A program made the position numbers and the translations under genes. A DNA stretch of 24,075 bases from JADZAA01 sp039810485. GTDB taxonomy: Bacteria > Bacteroidota > Ignavibacteria > Kapaibacteriales > UBA961. Below, in pieces: positions 8,982 to 16,882 of this stretch (position 1 is its first letter; every line of letters starts with the position of its first letter). The notes beneath the pieces are model-generated. The model did not search any database. It saw nothing but the letters and a program-made list of their open reading frames with translations, and was not told where the DNA came from. The stretch lies in the NCBI GenBank assembly GCA_039810485.1, contig JBDHXA010000045.1, forward strand, positions 1 through 24,075. The letters run 5' to 3'.

Positions 8982-11735
8982 CTATTGAGAAATAATGAAA
9001 GGCATTGTGCGAATTGATGTTCCATTTGAAATAATTATTAAATAAGTACCTGCTGAACAATGAGTACCATCCGCTATGCAGCGATTCCACACAACAGTTC
9101 CATTCTGAATGTCTGACTGGTAAAAACGAATTATATCGCGTCCAAAAATATCGGTTATTTTAATTGAATTAGCTTTATTTGCATTGATAGTAAGCAAAGT
9201 ATTCATAGGATTAGGCCAAATAGAAAAATCAGCATTATCTTCTGATGATTGAACGTTTGTCAGCAACGAGCGCAATGATGCAAATTCAATCAGATGAGCT
9301 TCGGCGCCGGAAACAAGACGAACTATGCCGGATGCCGGACCATTGGTAGTTGGGGCATAACGAACAGTCATGGAAAGGCAGGCTCCAGTTTGCAAAGTTT
9401 TGGGTGTTTGCTCATGCTCTACCAGAAGAAATTGACCGTCTGTTAAAGTGTCTAATCTCTGCGCAATAAAAGGAATTGAGCAGCTGTTGCAAACTGAAAT
9501 TACAGAATCACGAAATTCGCCAATGGCTATGCTGTCGAATACAATGCGTTGCAAACTAATGCAGGTTTCACAACCGCGTCCTGAAATATTGAGGGTTTTT
9601 ACAAAGCCAGATGTTGAATTGGAATGAAATAAAATTTGCGATTGCTTAGGTCCTGGCGAAGAGGGTGAAAACCGTATTTTCAAATTTTGAGTTTTCCCTG
9701 TGGCTAACTGATACGATCCTCCGCCTTCGATAATTGAAAAATCTGCTTTTTCAGCGCCAACTATTTCGGTTGCTGTTATGGTTAATAGAGCACCGCCATC
9801 ATTGCGAATAAGATTTGGAAACAAGAAATCACGAAATTGTCCAGGACGGACACAGCCGAAATCATATAGATTATTTTCAAATGTCAGCAAGGGCCCTGAT
9901 GAGCCGTTCAATCCAACTTTTATTGATGCGACAGCCTCTCCGCATTCATTGCTGATTATGCAGTCATATTTTCCGGTGTCCTGTGGGAAAACAGATTGAA
10001 TAATTACAATAGGCAATGTGTCATTTAGAAGAACTTTGTTATTCTTTTTCCATTGATAGCGTAGATTATCACCTTTTGCAAGCACAGACAAGGTTAACTG
10101 TTCAGATGCGGGAACAGCGGTGTCGGCAGTTTGTTTGAGTATAACCGGCGATTGTATAAATGTTATATTAGCTTCGGAGACAGATGCAAAACCGCAACGA
10201 TTTTTTAGCGTTACAGAATATTTCCCGACTGAAGAGTAATTTACTGACGGAATTAGCAAGGAATCTCCGGTGATATCATATATAACATCTGCCCCTTTAC
10301 GCCATGTGTAAGCTGTTGCGCTGTCAATTGTTTTTACAGTTAGAATAAGCGGCTGATTTTCACATGCAGAAGTATCGTGCAAAGCAATAGATAAACGAGG
10401 TGCGGGCAAAAACCCAAGAACTACAGTGTTTGAGACAGCCGACGGAGCGCAAAGTCCTATGGCAGATGCCTCATATACGCCTGTGTCTTTTGCAGATACA
10501 GAGTTAAATGTTATTTTGCTAATATTTGAGTTTGCAAGCAGCTTACCATTTTTTCGCCATTCATACTTGCTGATTGCGCCGCTTGCCGCAAAGGATAATG
10601 CAGCTGATTCACCCGGACAAACGTACACATTTTGCGGCTGCATTGTGATTTTGGGCGGATTTTTTATGACTAATTTCGAAATACTGCTTGTTACATTAGA
10701 TCCGCAGCCGGATATAACAACATCATAAAGGCCGTCGTGTACTCCTGCGACAATTGGCGGTGTTTCATAAGAATATGATTGAGCGTTATTTATTGCCTGG
10801 CCGTTTCTGCGCCATTGAAAAGTAAAATAAGCGGGATTATCCTCGACTTCTACTGAAAATCGGACTTTGCTGCCTTCACAAGCAACTATTGATGAATCTG
10901 GCTGTTTAGTTATTATCGGAATTGCTGAAATATAAAATGGACTGTTGCTTGCATCATTTACTATGCGGTTAGACGCATCACTTATGCGTATAAGATATGC
11001 TCCGCCCGGCTGAATTTGTGAAGGAATATTCCAAATATATTGTCCAGAAGCTGCAGATACAGATCCGTTAATTATTGACCACTGCTGACCGGAATTGCTG
11101 CTCAGTTCGATGCTAACTTGAGAAACGCCTACTGATTTCCATTTTATCGCTTGAGAACTTCCCCGACACCATTGTTCGTTACCGTTTGGCGATACGGTTT
11201 CAATGCCAGGAACAATTATTGTCAAAGGAACAGATAGAAAATTCCAACAATCTCCCGTCGCCGACAAATTATTATCTGAAGCCAATCCCGCCATGCGCAG
11301 CGAGTAAGTGCCTGGCGTAGTTGGTGCTGTCCACTGAAATAGAAATTGGGCGCGACGCGGAGAGCCGCTAATTGATTGAGGACTGCTGTGAGTTAGTTCG
11401 CCGTTCAACAGCCGAAGACCAGCTCCGGCTGTGAATGTTCCGATATTATTATTATTTGTGTCTTTTACTGATATATTAATTCCGGCAGAAGGAAGAGAAG
11501 CATGAGCGACATAAGCTGTTATTGAAATTGTTTCGCCGGAAGCAACTGTAATTGAATTACTTGTCAGATTATGCGAAACTATTGCTTCGGCATTTGGATC
11601 GACTGAATGACAAGAGCATCCGCTAATTGTTCGTCCTACTATTCCTGCTCTGTCAGCAAGAATTTTTTCATTTGAACAAAGAAGAATTGCGATGAACAAG
11701 AACAATCGCCACATAGAAGCATATAGACAATTCAC
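8982..11735 (-). CDS. Large T9SS-secreted multidomain Ig-repeat protein with N-terminal CxCH domain
   Basis: This protein is 917 residues long. Order: signal peptide (to about 27; Met8 is an alternative start); C40-S-C42-H43 motif; choice-of-anchor-V-like domain to about 175 (GETISITAYVAHA, GDCWNF); a Ser-Thr-rich/Kre9-like domain about 178-271 (VSPNGNEQW, IWNIPS, YLIRISD); four Ig-like repeats about 272-607, each with paired Cys and a W(R/K)(K/R) core; choice-of-anchor-D/ASH-like repeats about 615-820 (LYDFGCVRPGQ, IRFSPSSPG, VRYAPTTNGP); and a T9SS type A sorting domain about 835-917 (FSIWPNPMNTLLTI to the C-terminus). It is probably displayed at the cell surface, with the repeats acting as a stalk or adhesin. 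Its N-terminus mirrors the downstream T9SS protein. It starts 17 bases after the Rieske gene, implying co-transcription. The stop is TAG. Confidence 0.8.
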   Translation of the reverse strand: MNCLYASMWRLFLFIAILLCSNEKILADRAGIVGRTISGCSCHSVDPNAEAIVSHNLTSNSITVASGETISITAYVAHASLPSAGINISVKDTNNNNIGTFTAGAGLRLLNGELTHSSPQSISGSPRRAQFLFQWTAPTTPGTYSLRMAGLASDNNLSATGDCWNFLSVPLTIIVPGIETVSPNGNEQWCRGSSQAIKWKSVGVSQVSIELSSNSGQQWSIINGSVSAASGQYIWNIPSQIQPGGAYLIRISDASNRIVNDASNSPFYISAIPIITKQPDSSIVACEGSKVRFSVEVEDNPAYFTFQWRRNGQAINNAQSYSYETPPIVAGVHDGLYDVVISGCGSNVTSSISKLVIKNPPKITMQPQNVYVCPGESAALSFAASGAISKYEWRKNGKLLANSNISKITFNSVSAKDTGVYEASAIGLCAPSAVSNTVVLGFLPAPRLSIALHDTSACENQPLILTVKTIDSATAYTWRKGADVIYDITGDSLLIPSVNYSSVGKYSVTLKNRCGFASVSEANITFIQSPVILKQTADTAVPASEQLTLSVLAKGDNLRYQWKKNNKVLLNDTLPIVIIQSVFPQDTGKYDCIISNECGEAVASIKVGLNGSSGPLLTFENNLYDFGCVRPGQFRDFLFPNLIRNDGGALLTITATEIVGAEKADFSIIEGGGSYQLATGKTQNLKIRFSPSSPGPKQSQILFHSNSTSGFVKTLNISGRGCETCISLQRIVFDSIAIGEFRDSVISVCNSCSIPFIAQRLDTLTDGQFLLVEHEQTPKTLQTGACLSMTVRYAPTTNGPASGIVRLVSGAEAHLIEFASLRSLLTNVQSSEDNADFSIWPNPMNTLLTINANKANSIKITDIFGRDIIRFYQSDIQNGTVVWNRCIADGTHCSAGTYLIIISNGTSIRTMPFIISQ

Positions 11736-11752
11736 TTGTTTTTCCTCGAATT

Positions 11753-12253
11753 TTAGGTGATAGTTATTCGCAGTATGCCTGTTGAACTTTCAAATGTATT
11801 TGCAAATGCTTTCAACGGCTTATTAGCCGGGCCTTGCAGCACTGAACCATTTTTATAATCAAATGTAGAACCATGACATAAGCATATTATAACATGAGAA
11901 TATTTATCCGGCGGCATCATTTCTTTATAACAAGCTTCGTGTGTGCAAAGTCCGGTAAGGACTATAAATTCATCATCTGCAATTTTAGTGATTATCAAAG
12001 GATACCCATTATTGACAGCTACGCCTTTAGTGTCGTTGAATGCACGTTTGATTCCTATGCCGAGAGATGATAGTTCTGGAAATGTAGATGTATTTATTTC
12101 AACAACTCCGCTTCCAACTGCTGAAACGACATTATTTTTTTCGTAAAATTCACAACTTTCTAAAATTGAAGCGGCAGTTTCAGCACAAAGAGCAATACCT
12201 AAGCCGCTAATTGCTTTTGACAAAAAAAAACGACGGCTTTCTTTGTTTTCCAT
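11753..12253 (-). CDS. Rieske [2Fe-2S] protein, Tat-type, cytochrome bc1/b6f-like iron-sulfur subunit family
   Basis: This 166-residue electron-transfer protein has an N-terminus with twin arginines (ESRRFFLSK) before a hydrophobic stretch, which suggests export of a folded cluster protein by Tat and retention as a membrane anchor. The two Rieske boxes are intact: CTHEAC (103-108) and CLCHGS (124-129). Predicted ligands are Cys103, His105, Cys124 and His127, with Cys108 and Cys126 as the usual disulfide. The downstream GP-AN-KPLKAF region is the expected Pro-loop area. No cytochrome b gene is adjacent, so it is not in a normal bc1 operon. Its position between a YceI gene and T9SS surface proteins suggests a periplasmic redox role in this cluster. 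It could also be a stand-alone Rieske protein of unknown partner. Confidence 0.88.
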   Translation of the reverse strand: MENKESRRFFLSKAISGLGIALCAETAASILESCEFYEKNNVVSAVGSGVVEINTSTFPELSSLGIGIKRAFNDTKGVAVNNGYPLIITKIADDEFIVLTGLCTHEACYKEMMPPDKYSHVIICLCHGSTFDYKNGSVLQGPANKPLKAFANTFESSTGILRITIT

Positions 12254-12295
12254 AGATGCTGTTAAATCCTAAATCAACAAAACTAAATGTTATCT

Positions 12296-12970
12296 TTATT
12301 TTCCGTCGGTATTGGTAGAGCCGAACAAAGAAAATTCAACTGCAATAGTTTCGCCTACTTTTTTTCCGATATAGCCGCCGGTTCCAAATATTTTAAAATC
12401 TTTCAAAGCAATCTGAAATCTGCCTGTTATCATTGCCAAATCACCGGAAGCACGTTGTTGCGTTGCAGCAGATTCTTTAATGTATTTTATCGTGATAGGC
12501 GCTTTAATATCTTTCGATTCTCCATGAAGTGTAAATGTTCCAATTGCAGTAGCCTTTATTTCGGCAGATGAACTTTCGTCGCTAGTGATCTGTATGCTTT
12601 CTAAAGTAGTTAAACGAAATGAAATAGTAGGATAAGCATCTGCTTCTAACCATTCTTTGCTGAGTAAATGCTTGTCTCGTTTAGTAATTCCAGTTTGCAT
12701 GGAAGTTGCATCAACAACAATATTTCCTTGAGCTGCTTCAAGATTATCGAGATTAAGTGTAAACCCTCCGGAAATTTTATCAGCTGAGCCTTTTATTTCT
12801 TCAAGCGGAGCCGAACTAGTGAATTTTACAATATTTGCGCCGACTTTATTATTCAACGCAATATTTTTTCTGCCGCCCATGCCGTTTTTTAAACCCGTCG
12901 CGCTTATAGCTGAAATTGTAATAAAGCAAAGGAGAACAGCTATAAAAATATATTTTCCAATTTTACACAT
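12296..12970 (-). CDS. YceI family periplasmic lipid-binding-type protein
   Basis: This 224-residue protein counts from the Met at 12970; the frame opens at 12994, eight codons earlier, but the inner start gives a standard signal peptide (MCKIGKYIFIAVLLCF). The mature part shows classical YceI features: a KFTSSAPLEEIKGSA strand, then VDATSMQTGITKRDKHLLSKEWLEADAYPTI split across two strands, and a late FALKDF-like segment (IALKDFKIFG). Family members form a lipocalin-like barrel that holds a polyisoprenoid chain, in known structures including isoprenoid quinone. Placed directly before the Rieske gene (42 bases), it could present a quinone-like lipid, but that is inference. It is one of three YceI-type genes in the window. 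Confidence 0.85.
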   Translation of the reverse strand: MCKIGKYIFIAVLLCFITISAISATGLKNGMGGRKNIALNNKVGANIVKFTSSAPLEEIKGSADKISGGFTLNLDNLEAAQGNIVVDATSMQTGITKRDKHLLSKEWLEADAYPTISFRLTTLESIQITSDESSSAEIKATAIGTFTLHGESKDIKAPITIKYIKESAATQQRASGDLAMITGRFQIALKDFKIFGTGGYIGKKVGETIAVEFSLFGSTNTDGK

Positions 12971-13064
12971 AAATTTTATTCTAGAATGTAGCATTAAGAG
13001 TATTGTAGCATCGTTTTTGTTTCAATATTTTGCAAAATACAAGGAAATTACATTGCAACCATAT

Positions 13065-13379
13065 TTATTGCAATGAATTACGATTTAATCTTTTTGCTGT
13101 GTAAAAACATCCGATGGCTGCGACAAACAAAATCCCGCCGGGTATAGTTACAGAACAAAATAGATTGGCAATCGAGTCAGTATTCCCGGGCAGCAAACCT
13201 AAATGGAAATCATCTATCCATTCAATTTTTTCTGTTTCAGCGCCAAATAATTCATCTTTGACTATTGTAACGACTTGCGTTTTATCTTTTGTAAATATTT
13301 CTCTGCCTTGCATTATCCAAATCGAGATCAGCACGAGCAAAAGTGCAGTAAAAAACAAGGCGGCAATATACCATTTCAT
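13065..13379 (-). CDS. Small protein with two membrane segments, unassigned
   Basis: This 104-residue protein is not recognised. A hydrophobic helix occupies about residues 4-23 (WYIAALFFTALLLVLISIWI) and a second about 76-95. The roughly 50 residues between them are polar and mixed-charge (KDKTQVVTIVKDELFG, then EWIDDFHLGLLPG) and should face the periplasm if both termini are cytoplasmic; the short C-terminal tail is basic (AKRLNRN), consistent with that topology. It starts 15 bases after the CxxCH-barrel gene and lies before the YceI gene on the same strand, so it is probably part of the same operon. A role as inner-membrane component of the redox cluster is possible but unsupported. Confidence 0.65.
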   Translation of the reverse strand: MKWYIAALFFTALLLVLISIWIMQGREIFTKDKTQVVTIVKDELFGAETEKIEWIDDFHLGLLPGNTDSIANLFCSVTIPGGILFVAAIGCFYTAKRLNRNSLQ

Positions 13380-13394
13380 AGTTTTGATGTTAGT

Positions 13395-14600
13395 TTAATA
13401 AAAAATATGCAACTGTGCAGCCCAGCGACCTGAACGAAAATCATTTGCTTCCATAATCCTATATTCAGGCCGAAGTTCAATATACGGCAAAATAAATGCC
13501 TGCACTCCAAGAACAATCTGATTGGTAAACTCATCGAATAGTCCAATAATCGAATTTCCTGTTTCTATACGAGCACAAAGCAGAAGAGCATCGTTGATCT
13601 GATACAATCCTTCGAGAGAATACGTATTTGTAGTGCGAACAGATTTTTTATTGGAATGAGCATAGTCAAAAGTTAAAGAAAAATAGTCAGTCAAACCGAT
13701 GCCTGCAAAGCCGTTGAGCATAAAAAAATCATCATTGACAAAATAGGAGCCTCCTGCTAAAGTGTTGATGGAGTTATTAAAAAATCGAGGCCAAAACATC
13801 GCGCGAAAAGCAAATGACGGCTTGTTTTTCGCAGATATTAAAGAAACAGCCGATCCTTGCGGTACTGGCGCCAAAACCTCTGACAAAGCTTGCGAGCCAA
13901 AAATACCTGCGGAAAGCGTTATGATATGGAGGCCGTCATAAGTTGCTTCTGTGCCATATTCCCCATAAAGCGGCGGTATGATTGATGAAATGCCGGTGGT
14001 ATTTGTACCGTCGGCTGAGGGTGCTTGTCGAGTAAGTTTTGTATGATCATCGTAGCGTATTCCAATGGAGGGCTGAATTTTTCCTATTCGCAACGATGGC
14101 CATGAGAGCGAGGGTTGAAAAGCAACAGAAGCCATCCATGGCTGCTGTCCAGGATAATCTGCTGTATTTGTATTGCCAAAACGCTTATGACCTACATTGA
14201 TGGCGGCTTCTGCCGACATCCACTCCACAGGAGCATATTGTGCATAGACAGCAGCTTGCATAGGGAAAATCTTGCGTTGAGCATCTTCGCTTTTATGAGA
14301 TCGTGCCATTTGCAATCGGAAATCCATGCCTAAAGTTAATTTTCCGTCAAATATCGTGTTTTGCTGCGGATCTAATTTATAAAGCCATTCTAAACCGACT
14401 GTTTTCGGCTTTAGCAGAGACACGTCATTATGAGTGTAAGCACTTAAATCATTTCGCAAACCTCCGCCTTGCGACATTATATGGCACGAAATGCATTTAT
14501 TCCCGGTTAGCAAAGAAAATTGAGGAATAGAATATGTTGAGTTTATTTCCGCAAATAATAACAGGAATATTAATATTATAAAGTAAGTGTATTTATTCAT
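13395..14600 (-). CDS. Outer-membrane barrel with N-terminal single CxxCH motif (porin-cytochrome-like)
   Basis: This is a 401-residue exported protein. The frame opens at 14660, but Met at 14600 is directly followed by a clean signal peptide (MNKYTYFIILIFLLLF, cleavage near residue 24), so that start is chosen. Just after cleavage comes K-C-I-S-C-H, a canonical one-heme CxxCH site, followed by SQGGGLRND, a pattern that I associate with heme-tagged barrel proteins of Chlorobiota/Ignavibacteria. The remaining ~350 residues alternate amphipathic strands and turns (for example FSLTFDYAHSN, LRPEYRIME) and end in an aromatic residue (QLHIFY), as in outer-membrane porins. It heads a seven-gene minus-strand cluster. 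Inference: an outer-membrane conduit with one attached heme. Attachment needs a c-type cytochrome maturation system, which is not in the window. Confidence 0.72.
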   Translation of the reverse strand: MNKYTYFIILIFLLLFAEINSTYSIPQFSLLTGNKCISCHIMSQGGGLRNDLSAYTHNDVSLLKPKTVGLEWLYKLDPQQNTIFDGKLTLGMDFRLQMARSHKSEDAQRKIFPMQAAVYAQYAPVEWMSAEAAINVGHKRFGNTNTADYPGQQPWMASVAFQPSLSWPSLRIGKIQPSIGIRYDDHTKLTRQAPSADGTNTTGISSIIPPLYGEYGTEATYDGLHIITLSAGIFGSQALSEVLAPVPQGSAVSLISAKNKPSFAFRAMFWPRFFNNSINTLAGGSYFVNDDFFMLNGFAGIGLTDYFSLTFDYAHSNKKSVRTTNTYSLEGLYQINDALLLCARIETGNSIIGLFDEFTNQIVLGVQAFILPYIELRPEYRIMEANDFRSGRWAAQLHIFY

Positions 14601-14775
14601 AAAGCAGACCGTATTTCTGTGTTTCTTTACTTTGAACGAGCTGTCAATATTTTTTTGCAAGTGTATATTTAATTATAATTTAACATGCATATTACGACAA
14701 TGAATGACTGATGCCCAATATCATGCAAATATATTATAAATATACACTTGAACTGCTAGTCAATAAATTTAACAA
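14601..14775 (-). promoter_or_regulatory. Upstream region of the seven-gene minus-strand cluster
   Basis: This 175-base, very AT-rich gap separates the pgsA-pgpA stop from the first gene of the cluster and must hold the cluster's promoter unless it is read through. On the minus strand a TATATTTG octamer (14733-14726) fits the Bacteroidota -7 consensus TAnnTTTG. No TTG lies at the expected spacing upstream, so the match is weak. No Shine-Dalgarno precedes the start at 14600. Confidence 0.3.
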
Positions 14776-15846
14776 TTATTTAAATAGAAAAGCTTTTACG
14801 AGAGGAAAAAACATAGCGCTAATATACAAGCAATGCAATATTAAAATAACTGCAAATGCAGCTAAAACATCATCAAATATTACCCAATATGCTCCATTTT
14901 TACGATTTGCCCAGCTAATTGGAGGCGGCTTCAAAACATCAAACAAACGAAACAACGCAAATCCAACTATACACCAGAATATATCAATCGGAACGTAAGG
15001 CCAAGCCAAAATAATCCAAATTCCTACGCATTCATCAATAATAATAATCGAAGAATCACTGCCATATTTTCGTTCGGTGTTTGGAATTGCTAATAGACCG
15101 ATTATTATCCCAATTATTGCCAAAAGAAAAAATATTTCATGAGATTGAGTAAATAATGTTAATCCGAGCGCAGCGAGCGAGCCAAACGTGCCTGGCATAA
15201 ACGGCGCATGACCTATACCGAATCCAGTAACAATCCATTCGGAAGAATACTCTGCACAATCAATGCTGATAAATCGTCGAACTGCATGTCTGTTAACCCA
15301 AAGATATTCTATGCCTGTCCATACGGTATAGCCAGTTAGAGCAATTATGCCATAGTAAGTATATTCCGAATATAATAAATGTCGCAATTCGTTTGAAAAC
15401 GAAAATTTGGCAGATCCCAGCCAAGCAAGTCCAATAAGCCAAACAATGAAGCACATTTGCAAAAAAGTTTTTGCTTTTGCAGAACGCGAAGTGATAACAG
15501 GATGTCCTATATCGTCGGCATAAGATCGCAATAACGTGGTAATTACATCGCGCACAATAATAATCAAAACAGGCCAAAGAGGCAGCACCTCTGCCTCTGC
15601 AAAGCCAAAAAAAGCGGCAGATACTAAAATTTTATCCGCTAACGGATCGAAAAAAACGCCAAAACTCGTAACTTCGCCACGTTTTCGAGCTAGCCAACCA
15701 TCTGCGTAGTCGGAAATGCCTCCGATAAAAAAAACAATTGCTGCCCATTGCCATGCGCTTGAACTTTCGGAAACTATCAGCAAGTAAACTAATGGGGCTA
15801 ATAGTATCCTCACACAACTAACTATTGTTGGCAGTGTAAGCGTCAT
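14776..15846 (-). CDS. PgsA-PgpA fusion: phosphatidylglycerophosphate synthase plus phosphatase
   Basis: This 356-residue membrane protein joins two enzymes of phosphatidylglycerol synthesis. Residues 1 to about 190 are a CDP-alcohol phosphatidyltransferase with the full motif D46-YA-D49-G-WLA-R54, G63, D67 and D71, making phosphatidylglycerophosphate from CDP-diacylglycerol and glycerol-3-phosphate. Residues about 205-345 are phosphatidylglycerophosphatase A: GFGIG (208-212), PGTFGS (218-223), Asp271-Glu272 in IIIIDECVG, FRLFDVLKPPP (299-309) and FDD (324-326). The phosphatase would remove the terminal phosphate. The two domains are in one uninterrupted frame. Both are integral membrane domains with several hydrophobic helices. 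It is divergent from fmt, with 109 bases between the two starts, and is probably transcribed separately from the cluster downstream. Confidence in both domains is high; a fused product is what the sequence shows. Confidence 0.9.
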   Translation of the reverse strand: MTLTLPTIVSCVRILLAPLVYLLIVSESSSAWQWAAIVFFIGGISDYADGWLARKRGEVTSFGVFFDPLADKILVSAAFFGFAEAEVLPLWPVLIIIVRDVITTLLRSYADDIGHPVITSRSAKAKTFLQMCFIVWLIGLAWLGSAKFSFSNELRHLLYSEYTYYGIIALTGYTVWTGIEYLWVNRHAVRRFISIDCAEYSSEWIVTGFGIGHAPFMPGTFGSLAALGLTLFTQSHEIFFLLAIIGIIIGLLAIPNTERKYGSDSSIIIIDECVGIWIILAWPYVPIDIFWCIVGFALFRLFDVLKPPPISWANRKNGAYWVIFDDVLAAFAVILILHCLYISAMFFPLVKAFLFK

Positions 15847-15955
15847 GTATCAATAATTGTTTGGATTGTGAAATATTTAATAGAATTTGAGCAAATTTAA
15901 GAACATAAACCGACTATTTCTCCTAAAATTTTACTAATAATATCAATTGATTGCT
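15847..15955. promoter_or_regulatory. Divergent intergenic region between pgsA-pgpA and fmt
   Basis: The 109 bases between the two divergent starts should contain promoters for both genes. On the minus strand, TAAATTTG (15899-15892) fits the -7 consensus TAnnTTTG and lies about 46 bases before the fusion gene start. There is no TTG at the proper upstream distance, so this is only a partial match. No clear -7 element is seen for fmt. Confidence 0.3.
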
Positions 15956-16882
15956 ATGAATTTAATTTTTATGGGAACACCCGAATTTGCAGTTCCAGCG
16001 CTTGAAATGTTGCATCAGCACTTTGGCATAAAAGCAGTTGTTACAATACCCGACAAACCTATTGGACGCGGACAAAAACTAATGCCTTCGGCAGTTAAAA
16101 TCACTGCACAAAACCTTGGAATTGACATTTTTCAACCGAGTTCTCTCCGAAATGAAAAATTTCGAGAGGAATTGGCAGCTTTGAAGCCCGACATTATCTG
16201 CGTAATTGCATTTAGAATTTTGCCTGCTTCGATATTCTCTCTTTCTTGTCTCGGCTCATTTAACGTTCATGCCAGTTTACTTCCGAAATACCGTGGTGCA
16301 GCCCCAATTCAGCATGCAATAATTAACGGTGAAGCAGAAACAGGCGTTACTTCATTTTTACTAAATGAAAAAGTTGATGCTGGCAATATCATTTTGCAAA
16401 AGAAAATTTCCATACCAGACGGAATGACCGCCGGAGAACTCTATAGAACATTGATGCCATTGGCTGCAAATGCCGCTGTTGAAACATGTTTTATATTACA
16501 AAAAACATTCCAGCCATTAAAGCAAAATGATGAAATTGCCACTCCAGCACCTAAAATTTTTAGAGATGAATGCGCTATTGATTGGTCGCAGTCGGCTCAT
16601 AAAGTTCGAAACTTTATACATGGAGTTTCGCCTATACCTTGCGCATGGACATTGTTAGATGGAAAAAGATTGAAAATATATCGCTGCGCATTGTTGAATG
16701 AACCTCGTAATTCCAATGCTTTTCCGGGTGAATATGAAGCGACGGGTGAAGTTTTCCGTGTAATGTGCGGAGATGAAGCATTAGACTTATTAGAAATTCA
16801 ACCAGAAGGAAAACCTATAATGACAGCATCAGCATTCATACGCGGAAGACAACACGGTCTGCGAGGGAAATTAGGAGCATGA
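15956..16882 (+). CDS. fmt: Methionyl-tRNA formyltransferase
   Basis: This enzyme transfers a formyl group from 10-formyl-THF to initiator Met-tRNA, the step that peptide deformylase later reverses. The protein has 308 residues from the ATG at 15956, typical for the family. The start MNLIFMGTPEFAVPAL is the classical Fmt N-terminus; the frame can be extended three codons to a TTG (15947), which is rejected. Other hallmarks are the IPDKPIGRGQ loop, the formyl-THF-binding NVHASLLPKYRGAAPIQ with its catalytic Asn/His region, and the GVTSFLLNEKVDAG segment. The C-terminal tRNA-binding domain follows. Its TGA overlaps the next ATG by four bases (ATGA), so translation of the PAP2 gene is probably coupled. 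Confidence 0.95.
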   Translation: MNLIFMGTPEFAVPALEMLHQHFGIKAVVTIPDKPIGRGQKLMPSAVKITAQNLGIDIFQPSSLRNEKFREELAALKPDIICVIAFRILPASIFSLSCLGSFNVHASLLPKYRGAAPIQHAIINGEAETGVTSFLLNEKVDAGNIILQKKISIPDGMTAGELYRTLMPLAANAAVETCFILQKTFQPLKQNDEIATPAPKIFRDECAIDWSQSAHKVRNFIHGVSPIPCAWTLLDGKRLKIYRCALLNEPRNSNAFPGEYEATGEVFRVMCGDEALDLLEIQPEGKPIMTASAFIRGRQHGLRGKLGA

